Positions 52,247 to 64,000 of a stretch of 64,000 nucleotides of DNA are shown piece after piece; the stretch's first letter is position 1; each line of letters begins with the position of its first letter. This DNA comes from Candidatus Caldilinea saccharophila. Lineage in GTDB: Bacteria; Chloroflexota; Anaerolineae; Caldilineales; Caldilineaceae. The notes beneath the pieces were generated by a model that ran no database searches, was not told the origin of the DNA, and worked only from the letters and a program-made list of their open reading frames with translations. The position numbers and the translations under genes are program-made. Where the stretch lies: positions 208,501 to 272,500 of the forward strand of contig JADJVW010000003.1 in the NCBI GenBank assembly GCA_016710365.1, written 5' to 3'.

Positions 52247-52852
52247 ATGGCTGTAGAAGATCGCACCCGCTGGAATCAGCGCTACAAAACCGGCAACGCC
52301 CCGGTCGATGCGAAGCCCAACCGGTGGCTGGCGCACCATGCTGACGTGATCGACCGCGTGGCGGCCGCACGCCGCGGGGCGGGCGTCACGCCGGCCGCGC
52401 TCGACGTTGCCTGTGGCGCGGGTGGGACCGTGCTCTGGCTGGCGCGGCGTGGCTGGCGCGCGACCGGCGTCGATGGGAGCGATGCAGCGTTGGCGTTGGC
52501 CGTTGCCGCCATGCCGGCAGAAGTTGCCGGCCGCACGCGCTTCCTGTGCGTTGATCTCGATGAATGGCGTCCAACGCCGGCCACGTTCGACTGCGTGACC
52601 TGCTTCTATTTTCTGGATCGCCAACTATGGCCGTGGCTGCGCGCCGCGGTGCGACCTGGCGGCGTGCTGGCGCTACAGACCCATCACCGCGGCGCGCTGG
52701 CGGTGCGCCCGCACGCCAACCCGGACTATCTGCTGACGCCGGGCGAATTGGCCGAGCTGATCACCGGCTGGGGCTGGACATTGCTGGCCTCCAGCGACCC
52801 GACAACGGCGACCACCAGCGAAGCTGTGCTGGCGCAGCGCCCACTTGAATAA
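52247..52852 (+). CDS. SAM-dependent methyltransferase (TehB/thiopurine type)
   Basis: About 201 residues from the ATG at 52247 (MAVEDRTRWNQRYKTGNAPV). The RWNQRYKTG start, ALDVACGAGGTVLWLARRGW (motif I), ATGVDGSDAAL and FDCVTCFYFLDRQLWPWL are typical of the tellurite-resistance/TehB-like group. Substrate unknown. The frame open to 52208 has no support upstream. The next gene starts 32 bp later in the same direction. Confidence 0.82.
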   Translation: MAVEDRTRWNQRYKTGNAPVDAKPNRWLAHHADVIDRVAAARRGAGVTPAALDVACGAGGTVLWLARRGWRATGVDGSDAALALAVAAMPAEVAGRTRFLCVDLDEWRPTPATFDCVTCFYFLDRQLWPWLRAAVRPGGVLALQTHHRGALAVRPHANPDYLLTPGELAELITGWGWTLLASSDPTTATTSEAVLAQRPLE

Positions 52853-52884
52853 CAACAACTGATTCAGAACAAGAAAGAGGATCC

Positions 52885-54114
52885 ATGAAACAAGATCTCG
52901 ACCGCCTGATGGCGGAACGCAATCTCGATGGCTTGTTGGTGCTCGGCAATTCAGCCGGCAACCCGGTGATGAATTATCTCACCGGCGGCGCGCATCTGGA
53001 GCGCGCGCTGGTGCTCAAGCGTCGCGACGCACCGCTGACGCTGATCCACGGCGGCATGGAGCGCGACACGGCCGCGGAAACCGGGCTGCGACTGGTCGAC
53101 CGCGACGCGCAGTACAATGCCATGCGCTACTTGAACGCGCATGACGGCGACCGGCTGGCCGCGGAAGTCGCCTATCTCGCTGATGTGATTCAGCACGAGG
53201 GGCTGCGCGGCAAGCTGGGCGTCTATGGCATGGTCGACGCCGGCGCGGCCCTGATGGTGTTGAACCTGCTGCAGGATCGGCTGTTCGACGCCGAGATCGT
53301 TGGCGAATATGGCGACTCGCTCTTCAGCCTGGCACGCGAGACCAAGGACGAGGCCGAGCTCGCGCTGATGGCCGAGGCAGGGCGGCTGACGGGAATCGTG
53401 GTCGGCGAGACGCAGGACTTTGTACGCGGACACGGCGTGCGCGGCGACCGGATCGTAAAGGCAGACGGCGCACCGCTCACGATCGGCGATGTCAAGGCGT
53501 TTCTGCGTACGCGGCTGTTGCATCACGGCCTGGAGGAAGATGGCGACACGATCTTTGCGCAAGGGCGCGAGGCCGGCGTTCCGCATAATCGCGGCACAGA
53601 AAGCGTGGCGCTACAGCTTGGACAGGCGATCATCTTCGACATCTTCCCGCGCATCGGCAGCGGCTACTACCACGACATGACGCGCACGTGGAGCTTTGGC
53701 TACGCCACCGATGAAGTCGAAGCAACGTACGCACAGGTTAAGGAAATTTTCGACCGCACGATGGCGGCGGCGCGCGTCGGACTGCCCTGCCGCGATCTTC
53801 AGCAAATGACGCTCGACTACTTCGAGGCGCAGGGACATCCCACCGCACGCACCCATCCCGGTGGACATGACGGCTATGTCCACGGCCTGGGTCACGGCGT
53901 GGGGCTGGACGTGCACGAGGAGCCGCGGCTGAGCGTCGCCGCCGGCAACGCCACGCGGCTGACGCCTGGCCATGTCGTGAGCATCGAGCCGGGGCTATAT
54001 TATCCGGCGCGCGGCTACGGCGTGCGCGTGGAGGATACGATCGCGCTGCGCGAGGATGGCAGCGTCCTCAACCTGACGCAGTTTCCGTACGATCTGGTAG
54101 TGCCGATGGCGTAA
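52885..54114 (+). CDS. M24-family metallopeptidase (Xaa-Pro aminopeptidase-like)
   Basis: 409 residues with the creatinase N-terminal domain and pita-bread catalytic domain. Metal ligands: Asp in IIFDIFPRIG, Asp in GYYHDMTRTW, His in LGHGVGLDVHE, Glu in VSIEPGLYYP and Glu in GVRVEDTIAL. It probably removes N-terminal residues next to proline. AGAGGATCC ends 1 nt from the ATG, with GAGG about 6 nt away. Cytoplasmic; no signal sequence. Confidence 0.92.
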   Translation: MKQDLDRLMAERNLDGLLVLGNSAGNPVMNYLTGGAHLERALVLKRRDAPLTLIHGGMERDTAAETGLRLVDRDAQYNAMRYLNAHDGDRLAAEVAYLADVIQHEGLRGKLGVYGMVDAGAALMVLNLLQDRLFDAEIVGEYGDSLFSLARETKDEAELALMAEAGRLTGIVVGETQDFVRGHGVRGDRIVKADGAPLTIGDVKAFLRTRLLHHGLEEDGDTIFAQGREAGVPHNRGTESVALQLGQAIIFDIFPRIGSGYYHDMTRTWSFGYATDEVEATYAQVKEIFDRTMAAARVGLPCRDLQQMTLDYFEAQGHPTARTHPGGHDGYVHGLGHGVGLDVHEEPRLSVAAGNATRLTPGHVVSIEPGLYYPARGYGVRVEDTIALREDGSVLNLTQFPYDLVVPMA

Positions 54115-54120
54115 AGAAAG

Positions 54121-54174
54121 AATCTCCAGTCTCCACTCTCTGAGGGCGAGAGTAGAGACTGGAGACTGGAGATT
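54121..54174. terminator. GGAGACTGG-family hairpin between convergent genes
   Basis: AATCTCCAGTCTCCACTCTC (54121-54140) pairs with GAGAGTAGAGACTGGAGACT plus GGAGATT (54148-54174) across a 7-nt loop. Same repeat family as 9965, 18370 and 44979. Between the convergent M24 and S41 genes, so it can act as a bidirectional terminator. Confidence 0.65.
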
Positions 54175-54188
54175 GAGCCTAAAACTGT

Positions 54189-56756
<2,568 letters not shown>

Positions 56757-56844
56757 AAAAATTTCTCCTCTTCATACAAAACGGCAGTTCATGCAAAACG
56801 GTAGTTCATGTAGAACGGTGGAATCTCAAAAAGGTTGCATTGAC

Positions 56845-57825
<981 letters not shown>

Positions 57826-57958
57826 AGGACTCCAGTTACGCAAGACTTCCTTAGTTTTGGGAGAATAGGAGATGAATAGTTTGTAAGACCTGCGGCCTAT
57901 TATCCTATGAATCCACGGTTTCGCCAACCGACTTTCAGAGATAATCCGCTGGTTTCCT

Positions 57959-57987
57959 TTGACGCACACACCGGGGCAAGCTACAAT
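57959..57987 (+). promoter_or_regulatory. Strong, apparently leaderless promoter of the CHAT-fold gene
   Basis: TTGACG (57959-57964), exact 17-bp spacer, TACAAT (57982-57987). The ATG at 57997 is 9 nt beyond the -10, at the expected start of transcription; no Shine-Dalgarno sequence can fit. Confidence 0.6.
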
Positions 57988-57996
57988 GGGCGGGTT

Positions 57997-59157
57997 ATGA
58001 CGACGGAATGGGTGTGCGACCTCTTGCTGGAACTGACGGAAGACGGCTACCGTGCGACGGTGCACAAATCGCCGGCGGGCACGGCAACCGTGGCATTTAT
58101 GCTGCCGCTGCACCGCCGCGACCAACATGCCGTCATCCAGCAACTGCTTGGCGACGCCGCCGGCGCCGACGATCCGCAACGCAATGCCCAGTTTGCCCTG
58201 GCGCGCGACGTGGGCGGCAAGTTGTTCGGTGCGGTGTTTCATGGCCCCGTGCTTGACCTCTGGCGCGAGAGTTGGCAGGCCGCCTACGCGGCACGCGCCG
58301 GCCTGCGCGTACAGCTTGGCATCGGCGATGACGCGGCATTGCGCGCGTTGCCTTGGGAATATCTTTACGACGAGACGCGTGAAGAGTTTCTGGCGCTTTC
58401 CGTGCACACGCCGGTGGTGCGCTATCTGCCCGCTGCGCACAAGATTCGTCCCCTGGTCGTCGCCCCACCGCTGCGCGTGCTGGTGGTCATGGCCGGACCG
58501 GAAGGCTACCCGCCGCTGGCGATCGGTCGCGACTGGCGCGCGCTGGTCGATACGGTCGACTACCTTGCCGCCAATGGACGCATGACCTTCGAGCGTCTGG
58601 CCAGACCGACGCTGCTCGATCTGCAGCGCCGCCTGCGCCAACAGCCCTACCACATCATCCATTTTGTGGGATTTGCCGTGCACGACACGCAGACGCAGGC
58701 AGGTGTGCTTGTCTTTGAGGATGAAATGGGGCGTGGCCGCGCGATCAACGGGGATCACCTGGGCCGGCTACTGAGCGATCACTACTCGTTGCGGCTGGCG
58801 GTCATCGAGGTGCGCAATGCCGCACGGATCGGCGGCGTTGACCCGGCTGCCGACGTGGCCGAGCAGTTGGTGCGTCGCGGCGCGCCGGCCGCGATCTACC
58901 AGCCATCACGCCTGCGTGCGCGCCCTTCGCTGGCTTTTCTGCACGCGTTTTACGATGCGCTGGCCGCTTTCCGCCCGGTCGATGTGGCAATGACCGAAGC
59001 GCGCCGCGCGATCCAGTTGGAGGAAACCGGCGCAAGTTGGGGGCTGCCACACCTGGTCAGCCGCATCCCCGACGGACAGTTGTTTGAACACTACACACCG
59101 CCCCCGCCGGCGCCCAAGCCGCGCCTGCATCTGCGGTCTGTGTTCACAAAAAAGTGA
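57997..59157 (+). CDS. CHAT-fold protein lacking catalytic His and Cys
   Basis: 386 residues. The N-terminal 150 residues resemble the helper domain seen before CHAT domains (LPWEYLYDETREEFLALSVH). The CHAT core follows: PYHIIHFVGFAVHD, LAVIEVRNAARIGG, VAEQLVRRGAPAAIYQPSRL, AFYDALAAFRPVDVAMTEAR. In active CHAT (caspase-like) proteases the first block reads HFxGHG and the second NAC; here GHG is GFA (225-227) and NAC is NAA (274-276), so both dyad residues are gone. It is therefore probably a binding or scaffold protein. The start at 57997 is set by the promoter; the frame open to 57907 is antisense to the promoter region. gnd follows after 28 bp. Confidence 0.78.
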   Translation: MTTEWVCDLLLELTEDGYRATVHKSPAGTATVAFMLPLHRRDQHAVIQQLLGDAAGADDPQRNAQFALARDVGGKLFGAVFHGPVLDLWRESWQAAYAARAGLRVQLGIGDDAALRALPWEYLYDETREEFLALSVHTPVVRYLPAAHKIRPLVVAPPLRVLVVMAGPEGYPPLAIGRDWRALVDTVDYLAANGRMTFERLARPTLLDLQRRLRQQPYHIIHFVGFAVHDTQTQAGVLVFEDEMGRGRAINGDHLGRLLSDHYSLRLAVIEVRNAARIGGVDPAADVAEQLVRRGAPAAIYQPSRLRARPSLAFLHAFYDALAAFRPVDVAMTEARRAIQLEETGASWGLPHLVSRIPDGQLFEHYTPPPPAPKPRLHLRSVFTKK

Positions 59158-59185
59158 TTCGATTCACCGGAAAGGAACGTCCACG

Positions 59186-60595
<1,410 letters not shown>

Positions 60596-60598
60596 TGG

Positions 60599-61129
60599 AT
60601 GAATCGCTGGGGTTTGATCTTCCTGGTGGTGCTGGTTTTGGGCGCGGGCTGGCTTTGGTGGACGCGCCCTGGCGCAATGACCAGCGACCCAGTTGCGGAC
60701 GTCTCCGCGCAGCCGGCGGTCGGTCGCCCGGCGCCGGACTTCACCCTGCCGACGCTGGATGGCGGTGAGTTTCGGCTGAGCGACTATCGCGGCAAGCCGG
60801 TCGTGCTCAACTTCTGGGCGACCTGGTGCGGGCCTTGCCAGCGCGAGTTGCCCGCTATCGAACGCGCCGCGGAACACTATCGAGATGTCGTCGTCTTTGC
60901 CGCGGTCGATCAGGCGGAGACGCAACAGCGGGTGCAAGAGTTCGTCGACGAGATGGGGCTTACCGTGATCGTGCCGATGGACGGCGAACAGGTGGTTGGT
61001 GAGCGTTATGATGTGCTGGGATTGCCGACGACTTTTTTCATTGATGAGAATGGCATCATCCGTTCGGTGTGGATGGGCGAGATGAACAGCATCGTGCTGG
61101 CCGAACATATTTCCGGAATTTTGAGGTAA
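60599..61129 (+). CDS. TlpA/ResA-type membrane-anchored thioredoxin
   Basis: 176 residues. N-terminal anchor WGLIFLVVLVLGAGWLWW, then APDFTLPTLDGGEFRLSDYR and the active site FWATWCGPCQRELPAIE (Cys77, Cys80), followed by GVPTTFFID-like GLPTTFFIDENG with the cis-proline context. Faces the outside of the cytoplasmic membrane, where such proteins reduce apocytochrome c or keep thiols reduced. The start overlaps the region right after the gnd stop (3-bp gap). Confidence 0.92.
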   Translation: MNRWGLIFLVVLVLGAGWLWWTRPGAMTSDPVADVSAQPAVGRPAPDFTLPTLDGGEFRLSDYRGKPVVLNFWATWCGPCQRELPAIERAAEHYRDVVVFAAVDQAETQQRVQEFVDEMGLTVIVPMDGEQVVGERYDVLGLPTTFFIDENGIIRSVWMGEMNSIVLAEHISGILR

Positions 61130-61133
61130 TCCG

Positions 61134-61853
61134 ATGTTGCCGACGCTTGACGAGAAACCAGTCTATGTAAACCGTATGTTTGCGCGCATCGCGCCGACCT
61201 ACGACCTGATGAATCGGCTGATGACCTTTGGCCAGGATCAGGGATGGCGGCGCGAGATGCTGGCCCACTGCAACCTGCCCCCGCGCGGGTCGCTGCTCGA
61301 CGTCGGCGCCGGCACGGGCGACATCGCCTACACCGCGCTGCAACGCTTTCCCACGCTGCGCGCGGTGGCCACGGACTTTACCTACGAGATGATGGCCGCG
61401 GGCGTGGGCAAGACGCCTGGCGTTTTCCTGCCTTTCGCCCAGGCCGACGCCTATGCCTTGCCCTTTCCCGACAACACCTTCGACGCGGTGGTGAGCGGCT
61501 TTTTGGTGCGCAATGTTGTGGATCGCGTGGCCGCTTTCCGCGAGATGGCGCGCGTCACCAGGCCGGGCGGCCGCGTGGTCTGCCTGGAAACGACCCCGCC
61601 TTCCAACAGCGTGCTCGGCCCGCTGTTTCGCCTCTACTTCTTCCGCATCGTGCCCTTTATTGGGTCAATCGTCGCCAGGGATCGGCAGGCATACGCTTAT
61701 TTGCCGCACAGCACCGTTGCCTTCCCGTCGCCTGAGGAGCTGGCGCGGCTGATGGAGCAGGCTGGTCTACAGCACGTCTTCTTTGTAGAGCGGATGCTGC
61801 GGTCGGTGGCCATCCATGTGGGCGTCAAGCTAGCGCCGCCTGCAGCAAAGTGA
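61134..61853 (+). CDS. Demethylmenaquinone methyltransferase (UbiE/MenG family)
   Basis: 239 residues. The family entry motif is YVNRMFARIAPTYDLMNRLM followed by TFGQDQGWRREML; motif I is LLDVGAGTGDIAYTAL; LPFPDNTFDAVVSGFLVRNV and the tail RLYFFRIVPFIGSIVARDRQ match MenG/UbiE. The canonical end (F.....GGI.A.H.G.K) is present as SVAIHVGVKLAP. It would make menaquinone, in keeping with an aerobic respiratory chain. Starts 4 bp after the TlpA stop. Confidence 0.85.
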   Translation: MLPTLDEKPVYVNRMFARIAPTYDLMNRLMTFGQDQGWRREMLAHCNLPPRGSLLDVGAGTGDIAYTALQRFPTLRAVATDFTYEMMAAGVGKTPGVFLPFAQADAYALPFPDNTFDAVVSGFLVRNVVDRVAAFREMARVTRPGGRVVCLETTPPSNSVLGPLFRLYFFRIVPFIGSIVARDRQAYAYLPHSTVAFPSPEELARLMEQAGLQHVFFVERMLRSVAIHVGVKLAPPAAK

Positions 61854-61894
61854 CCGATGCAGAACTTTTTCGCTTCACAAAACGTTACCCCTTA

Positions 61895-61918
61895 TTTGAA
61901 AGGGACTTTGAAAGGGAC
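61895..61918 (+). repeat. 12-bp direct duplication TTTGAAAGGGAC
   Basis: Two adjacent copies (61895-61906 and 61907-61918) in the 82-bp gap before the next gene. Each holds an AAAGGGA that resembles a ribosome site, but both are 18 or more nt from the ATG. Confidence 0.5.
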
Positions 61919-61935
61919 GCTTTCGACTGAGGAAT

Positions 61936-62691
61936 ATGATGGAAGCGCTTGATTTGCACGGTGAACGCGCCGCGCGGCGCGGCAATCCCAGTTTTGTCTG
62001 GCGCGCCGGACAGGGCCGCCGCCTGGCGATGATTTTGAAATGGGGACTGGCCGGGCGCGCGCGCGTCCAGCACATCCTGGTGGATGGGTGTGGCGCGGGG
62101 ATGTACGTCAGGGCGCTGACACCCTATGCCGACGCTGTCAGCGGCATCGACATCGAAGCCGAGCATCTGGCGTTGGCGGCGCGTACGGCGCCGGCCGCCG
62201 GGTTGGCGCTCGCCGCGGCCGAAGCCTTGCCCTACGCCGACGCCAGCATCGACCTGGTGTTGAGTCATGAGGTGCTGGAGCACGTGCTGGATGATCGCCA
62301 GGCAAGCGCCGAAATTGTGCGGGTGCTGCGTCCAGGCGGTCGCGCGGTGATCTTTGCGCCCAACCGGCTTTATCCGTTCGAGACGCACGGCATTTATTGG
62401 CGCGGGGACTATCACTTCGGCGCCATTCCGCTCGTCAATTATCTGCCGGACGCGTGGCGGAACCGGTTAGCGCCGCATGTGCGCGCTTACACGGCAGCAG
62501 GACTGCGCCGGCTGTTGGTCGGCCTGCCCGTACGTGTGGTGCATCACAGCCAGATCTTTCCGGGCTACGACAACGTCGTGCGGCGCTGGCCCACGGTGGG
62601 CCAATGGCTGCGGCGGGCGACCTATACGTTGGAGCAATCACCGCTGTGCATTTGGGGATTGAGCCATTTGTTGGTGGTTGAGAAAGTATAG
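61936..62691 (+). CDS. SAM-dependent methyltransferase, class I
   Basis: 251 residues. Motif I is ILVDGCGAGMYVRALTPYAD, motif II ASIDLVLSHEVLEHVLDDRQ, then IVRVLRPGGRAVIFAPNRLY PFETHG. The FAPNRLYPFETHGIYW block is common in methyltransferases acting on lipids or glycans, but the substrate is open. GAGG lies about 5 nt before the ATG pair. Part of the gnd-tlpA-menG run. Confidence 0.82.
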   Translation: MMEALDLHGERAARRGNPSFVWRAGQGRRLAMILKWGLAGRARVQHILVDGCGAGMYVRALTPYADAVSGIDIEAEHLALAARTAPAAGLALAAAEALPYADASIDLVLSHEVLEHVLDDRQASAEIVRVLRPGGRAVIFAPNRLYPFETHGIYWRGDYHFGAIPLVNYLPDAWRNRLAPHVRAYTAAGLRRLLVGLPVRVVHHSQIFPGYDNVVRRWPTVGQWLRRATYTLEQSPLCIWGLSHLLVVEKV

Positions 62692-62710
62692 AGAAAATAA
62701 AAATAGTCAT

Positions 62711-64000
62711 ATGACGAAACGACTGGATCGACACGATACGATATTGATGGCGCGCCGGCGTCGCCAACGCGCGGTGACCGCCAGACCCAAAATATGGCTG
62801 CGTCTTGGCCAGTTTCTGCTGGGGCTCTTGATCTTGGTGGGCGTCATCGCAGCTACGGTGACAGGGGTGGTGGCCGCCACCGTCTTTGGCGTCTACAACG
62901 AATACGCCGCGCAATTGCCCGACGTCAGCGCAATCGAGCAGCAACAGGATCAATTCCAGACGGTGCGCCTCTATGACCGCACCGGCTCCAACCTGCTCTA
63001 CGAAAGCGTCGACCCGCGCCCCTTTGGCGGGGACCGGCGTTTTGTGGCGCTGGACAAAATGACGCCGTATGTCTGGCAGGCGGCGGTGGCGCTGGAAGAT
63101 CGCAACTTCTTGGACAACCCCGGCATCAACATCCGCGGTCTCTTCCGTGCCTTTATGTCGAACCTGCAAGGCGGGGCGGTGCAGGGCGGGTCGTCGATCA
63201 CGCAGCAGCTTATCAAGAACGTCTTTATCGCGCCGGAAGAGCGCGCCCAGCAGAGCTATGCCCGCAAAATCAAAGAGGTGATCCTCTCGCTGGAAGTGAC
63301 GCGGCGCTATCCAAAAGAGAAACTGCTGGAGTGGTATCTCAACTATAACTTCTATGGCAATCTAGCTTATGGCGTCGAAGCGGCCAGCCAGGTCTACTTT
63401 GGCAAAAGCACGCGCGACCTCAATCTCGCTGAATCAGCCATGCTCGCCGCGATTCCGCAATATCCAGCGCTCAACCCCATCGACAACTCGGAGGATGCCA
63501 AGCGGCGTCAGGGCGTCACTTTGCAGGCGATGGTCGAATCCGGCTATATCACGCAGGCCGAGGCGGATGCAGCCTTCCAGCAGGAACTGGCGCTGCGCAA
63601 GTCGGTTGCGGAGCGCTTCGATGTGCTCACCGCGCCCCATTTTGCGCTCTATGTCCTCGACCAATTGAAGCGGGAATACAACACCGTCGATGACCCATTC
63701 TACATCTGGCGCAAGGGCTTGACGGTCTACACGACGCCTGGATGTCGAACCTGCAAAAATACGCCGAACAGGTGGCGCGCGAACAGGTGCAGATTCTGAA
63801 AGAGCAAGGCAAGAACGCCAGCAATGCGGGCGTCGTCGCCATCAAGAACGATACCGGCGAAATTCTGGCGATGGTCGGCTCGCTCGATTACAACAACAAC
63901 GAAATCGACGGCCAGGTCAACATTGCGACCGCCGAGCGCCAACCTGGCTCCAGCTTTAAGCCCTACGTTTATCTGACCGCGCTGCAGGAAGGGATGACGC
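62711..64000 (+). CDS. Class A penicillin-binding protein (3' end outside window), frameshifted
   Basis: Bifunctional peptidoglycan synthase. Cytoplasmic Arg-rich start, membrane anchor LGQFLLGLLILVGVIAATV, then the GT51 glycosyltransferase: VALEDRNFLDNPGINIRGLF (catalytic Glu), GGSSITQQLIKNVF, KIKEVILSLEVTRRYPKEKL LEWYLN and FGKSTRDLNLAESAMLAAIP. Two extra bases (near 63737 and 63747) break VYTT-LDV-NLQKYAEQVAREQ. The frame from 63748 stays open to the edge and reaches the transpeptidase Ser motif ERQPGSSFKPYVYL. The indels look like sequence errors. Confidence 0.9.

Noticed and set aside
57826..58758. N-terminal extension of the epimerase frame
   Set aside because: It is antisense to the CHAT-fold gene and lacks similarity; the Rossmann motif starts right after the ATG at 57825.

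Overview
The window reads as chromosomal DNA of a GC-rich, aerobic, heterotrophic member of the Chloroflexota, most like the Caldilineae/Anaerolineae. This is inferred from several things together: conserved but unnamed proteins of that type, a SpoVS homologue, DUF1385 and Yip1 membrane proteins, secreted proteins carrying a YLP(L/T)I motif, a CUT1 sugar permease with the insertion I associate with this phylum, and a primary sigma factor with an acidic N-terminus. Two perfect 16-bp parS sites (31025 and 33535) suggest the window lies in the origin-proximal part of the chromosome.

Layout. 1-5.7 kb: F1Fo ATP synthase operon on the minus strand (atpI-like, atpB, atpE, atpF, atpH, atpA, atpG; the rest lies outside). 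5.7-11.8 kb: small membrane and housekeeping genes (ABC-2 permease, S4 protein, DUF1385, Yip1), thymidylate synthase thyX and peptidase E. 11.9-16.1 kb: a mobile-DNA island in which two copies of a 249-bp IS derivative bracket a large secreted repeat protein; the first copy is itself split by a 121-bp palindromic element with an 8-bp target duplication. 16.1-23.3 kb: a sugar-uptake locus (broken LacI repressor with intact promoter and operator, binding lipoprotein, two permeases, ceramidase-like hydrolase, DegT aminotransferase). 23.5-28.8 kb: acetyl-CoA synthetase, a receiver/CpaE-type ATPase and malate synthase, which fits acetate assimilation through the glyoxylate shunt. 28.9-33.6 kb: secreted phospholipase D-like protein, primary sigma factor and a methyltransferase, with parS sites on both sides of the last two. 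34-40 kb: a DhaK/DhaL pair close to erythrulose kinases, SpoVS, class V aminotransferase, bacterioferritin, SDR dehydrogenase. 40-48 kb: a two-gene HARE-HTH-like unit, tandem glgC plus a degenerate glgC paralogue, a DUF2339 membrane protein, VapBC. 48.7-57.8 kb: LolD/FtsX-type ABC exporter, methyltransferase, M24 peptidase, S41 protease, sugar-nucleotide epimerase. 58-64 kb: a CHAT-fold protein without catalytic residues, 6-phosphogluconate dehydrogenase, TlpA thioredoxin, menaquinone methyltransferase, another methyltransferase and a class A penicillin-binding protein cut by the window edge.

Two features cut across the window. First, many otherwise convincing genes carry one- or two-base frameshifts, often in short homopolymers (at least nine genes, some housekeeping); sequence error explains this better than mass pseudogenisation, and I annotate such genes over their full extent. 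Second, several palindromic repeat families sit between genes, and one, built from GGAGATTGG-type units, also lies in frame inside thyX. No tRNA, rRNA or CRISPR array was seen.
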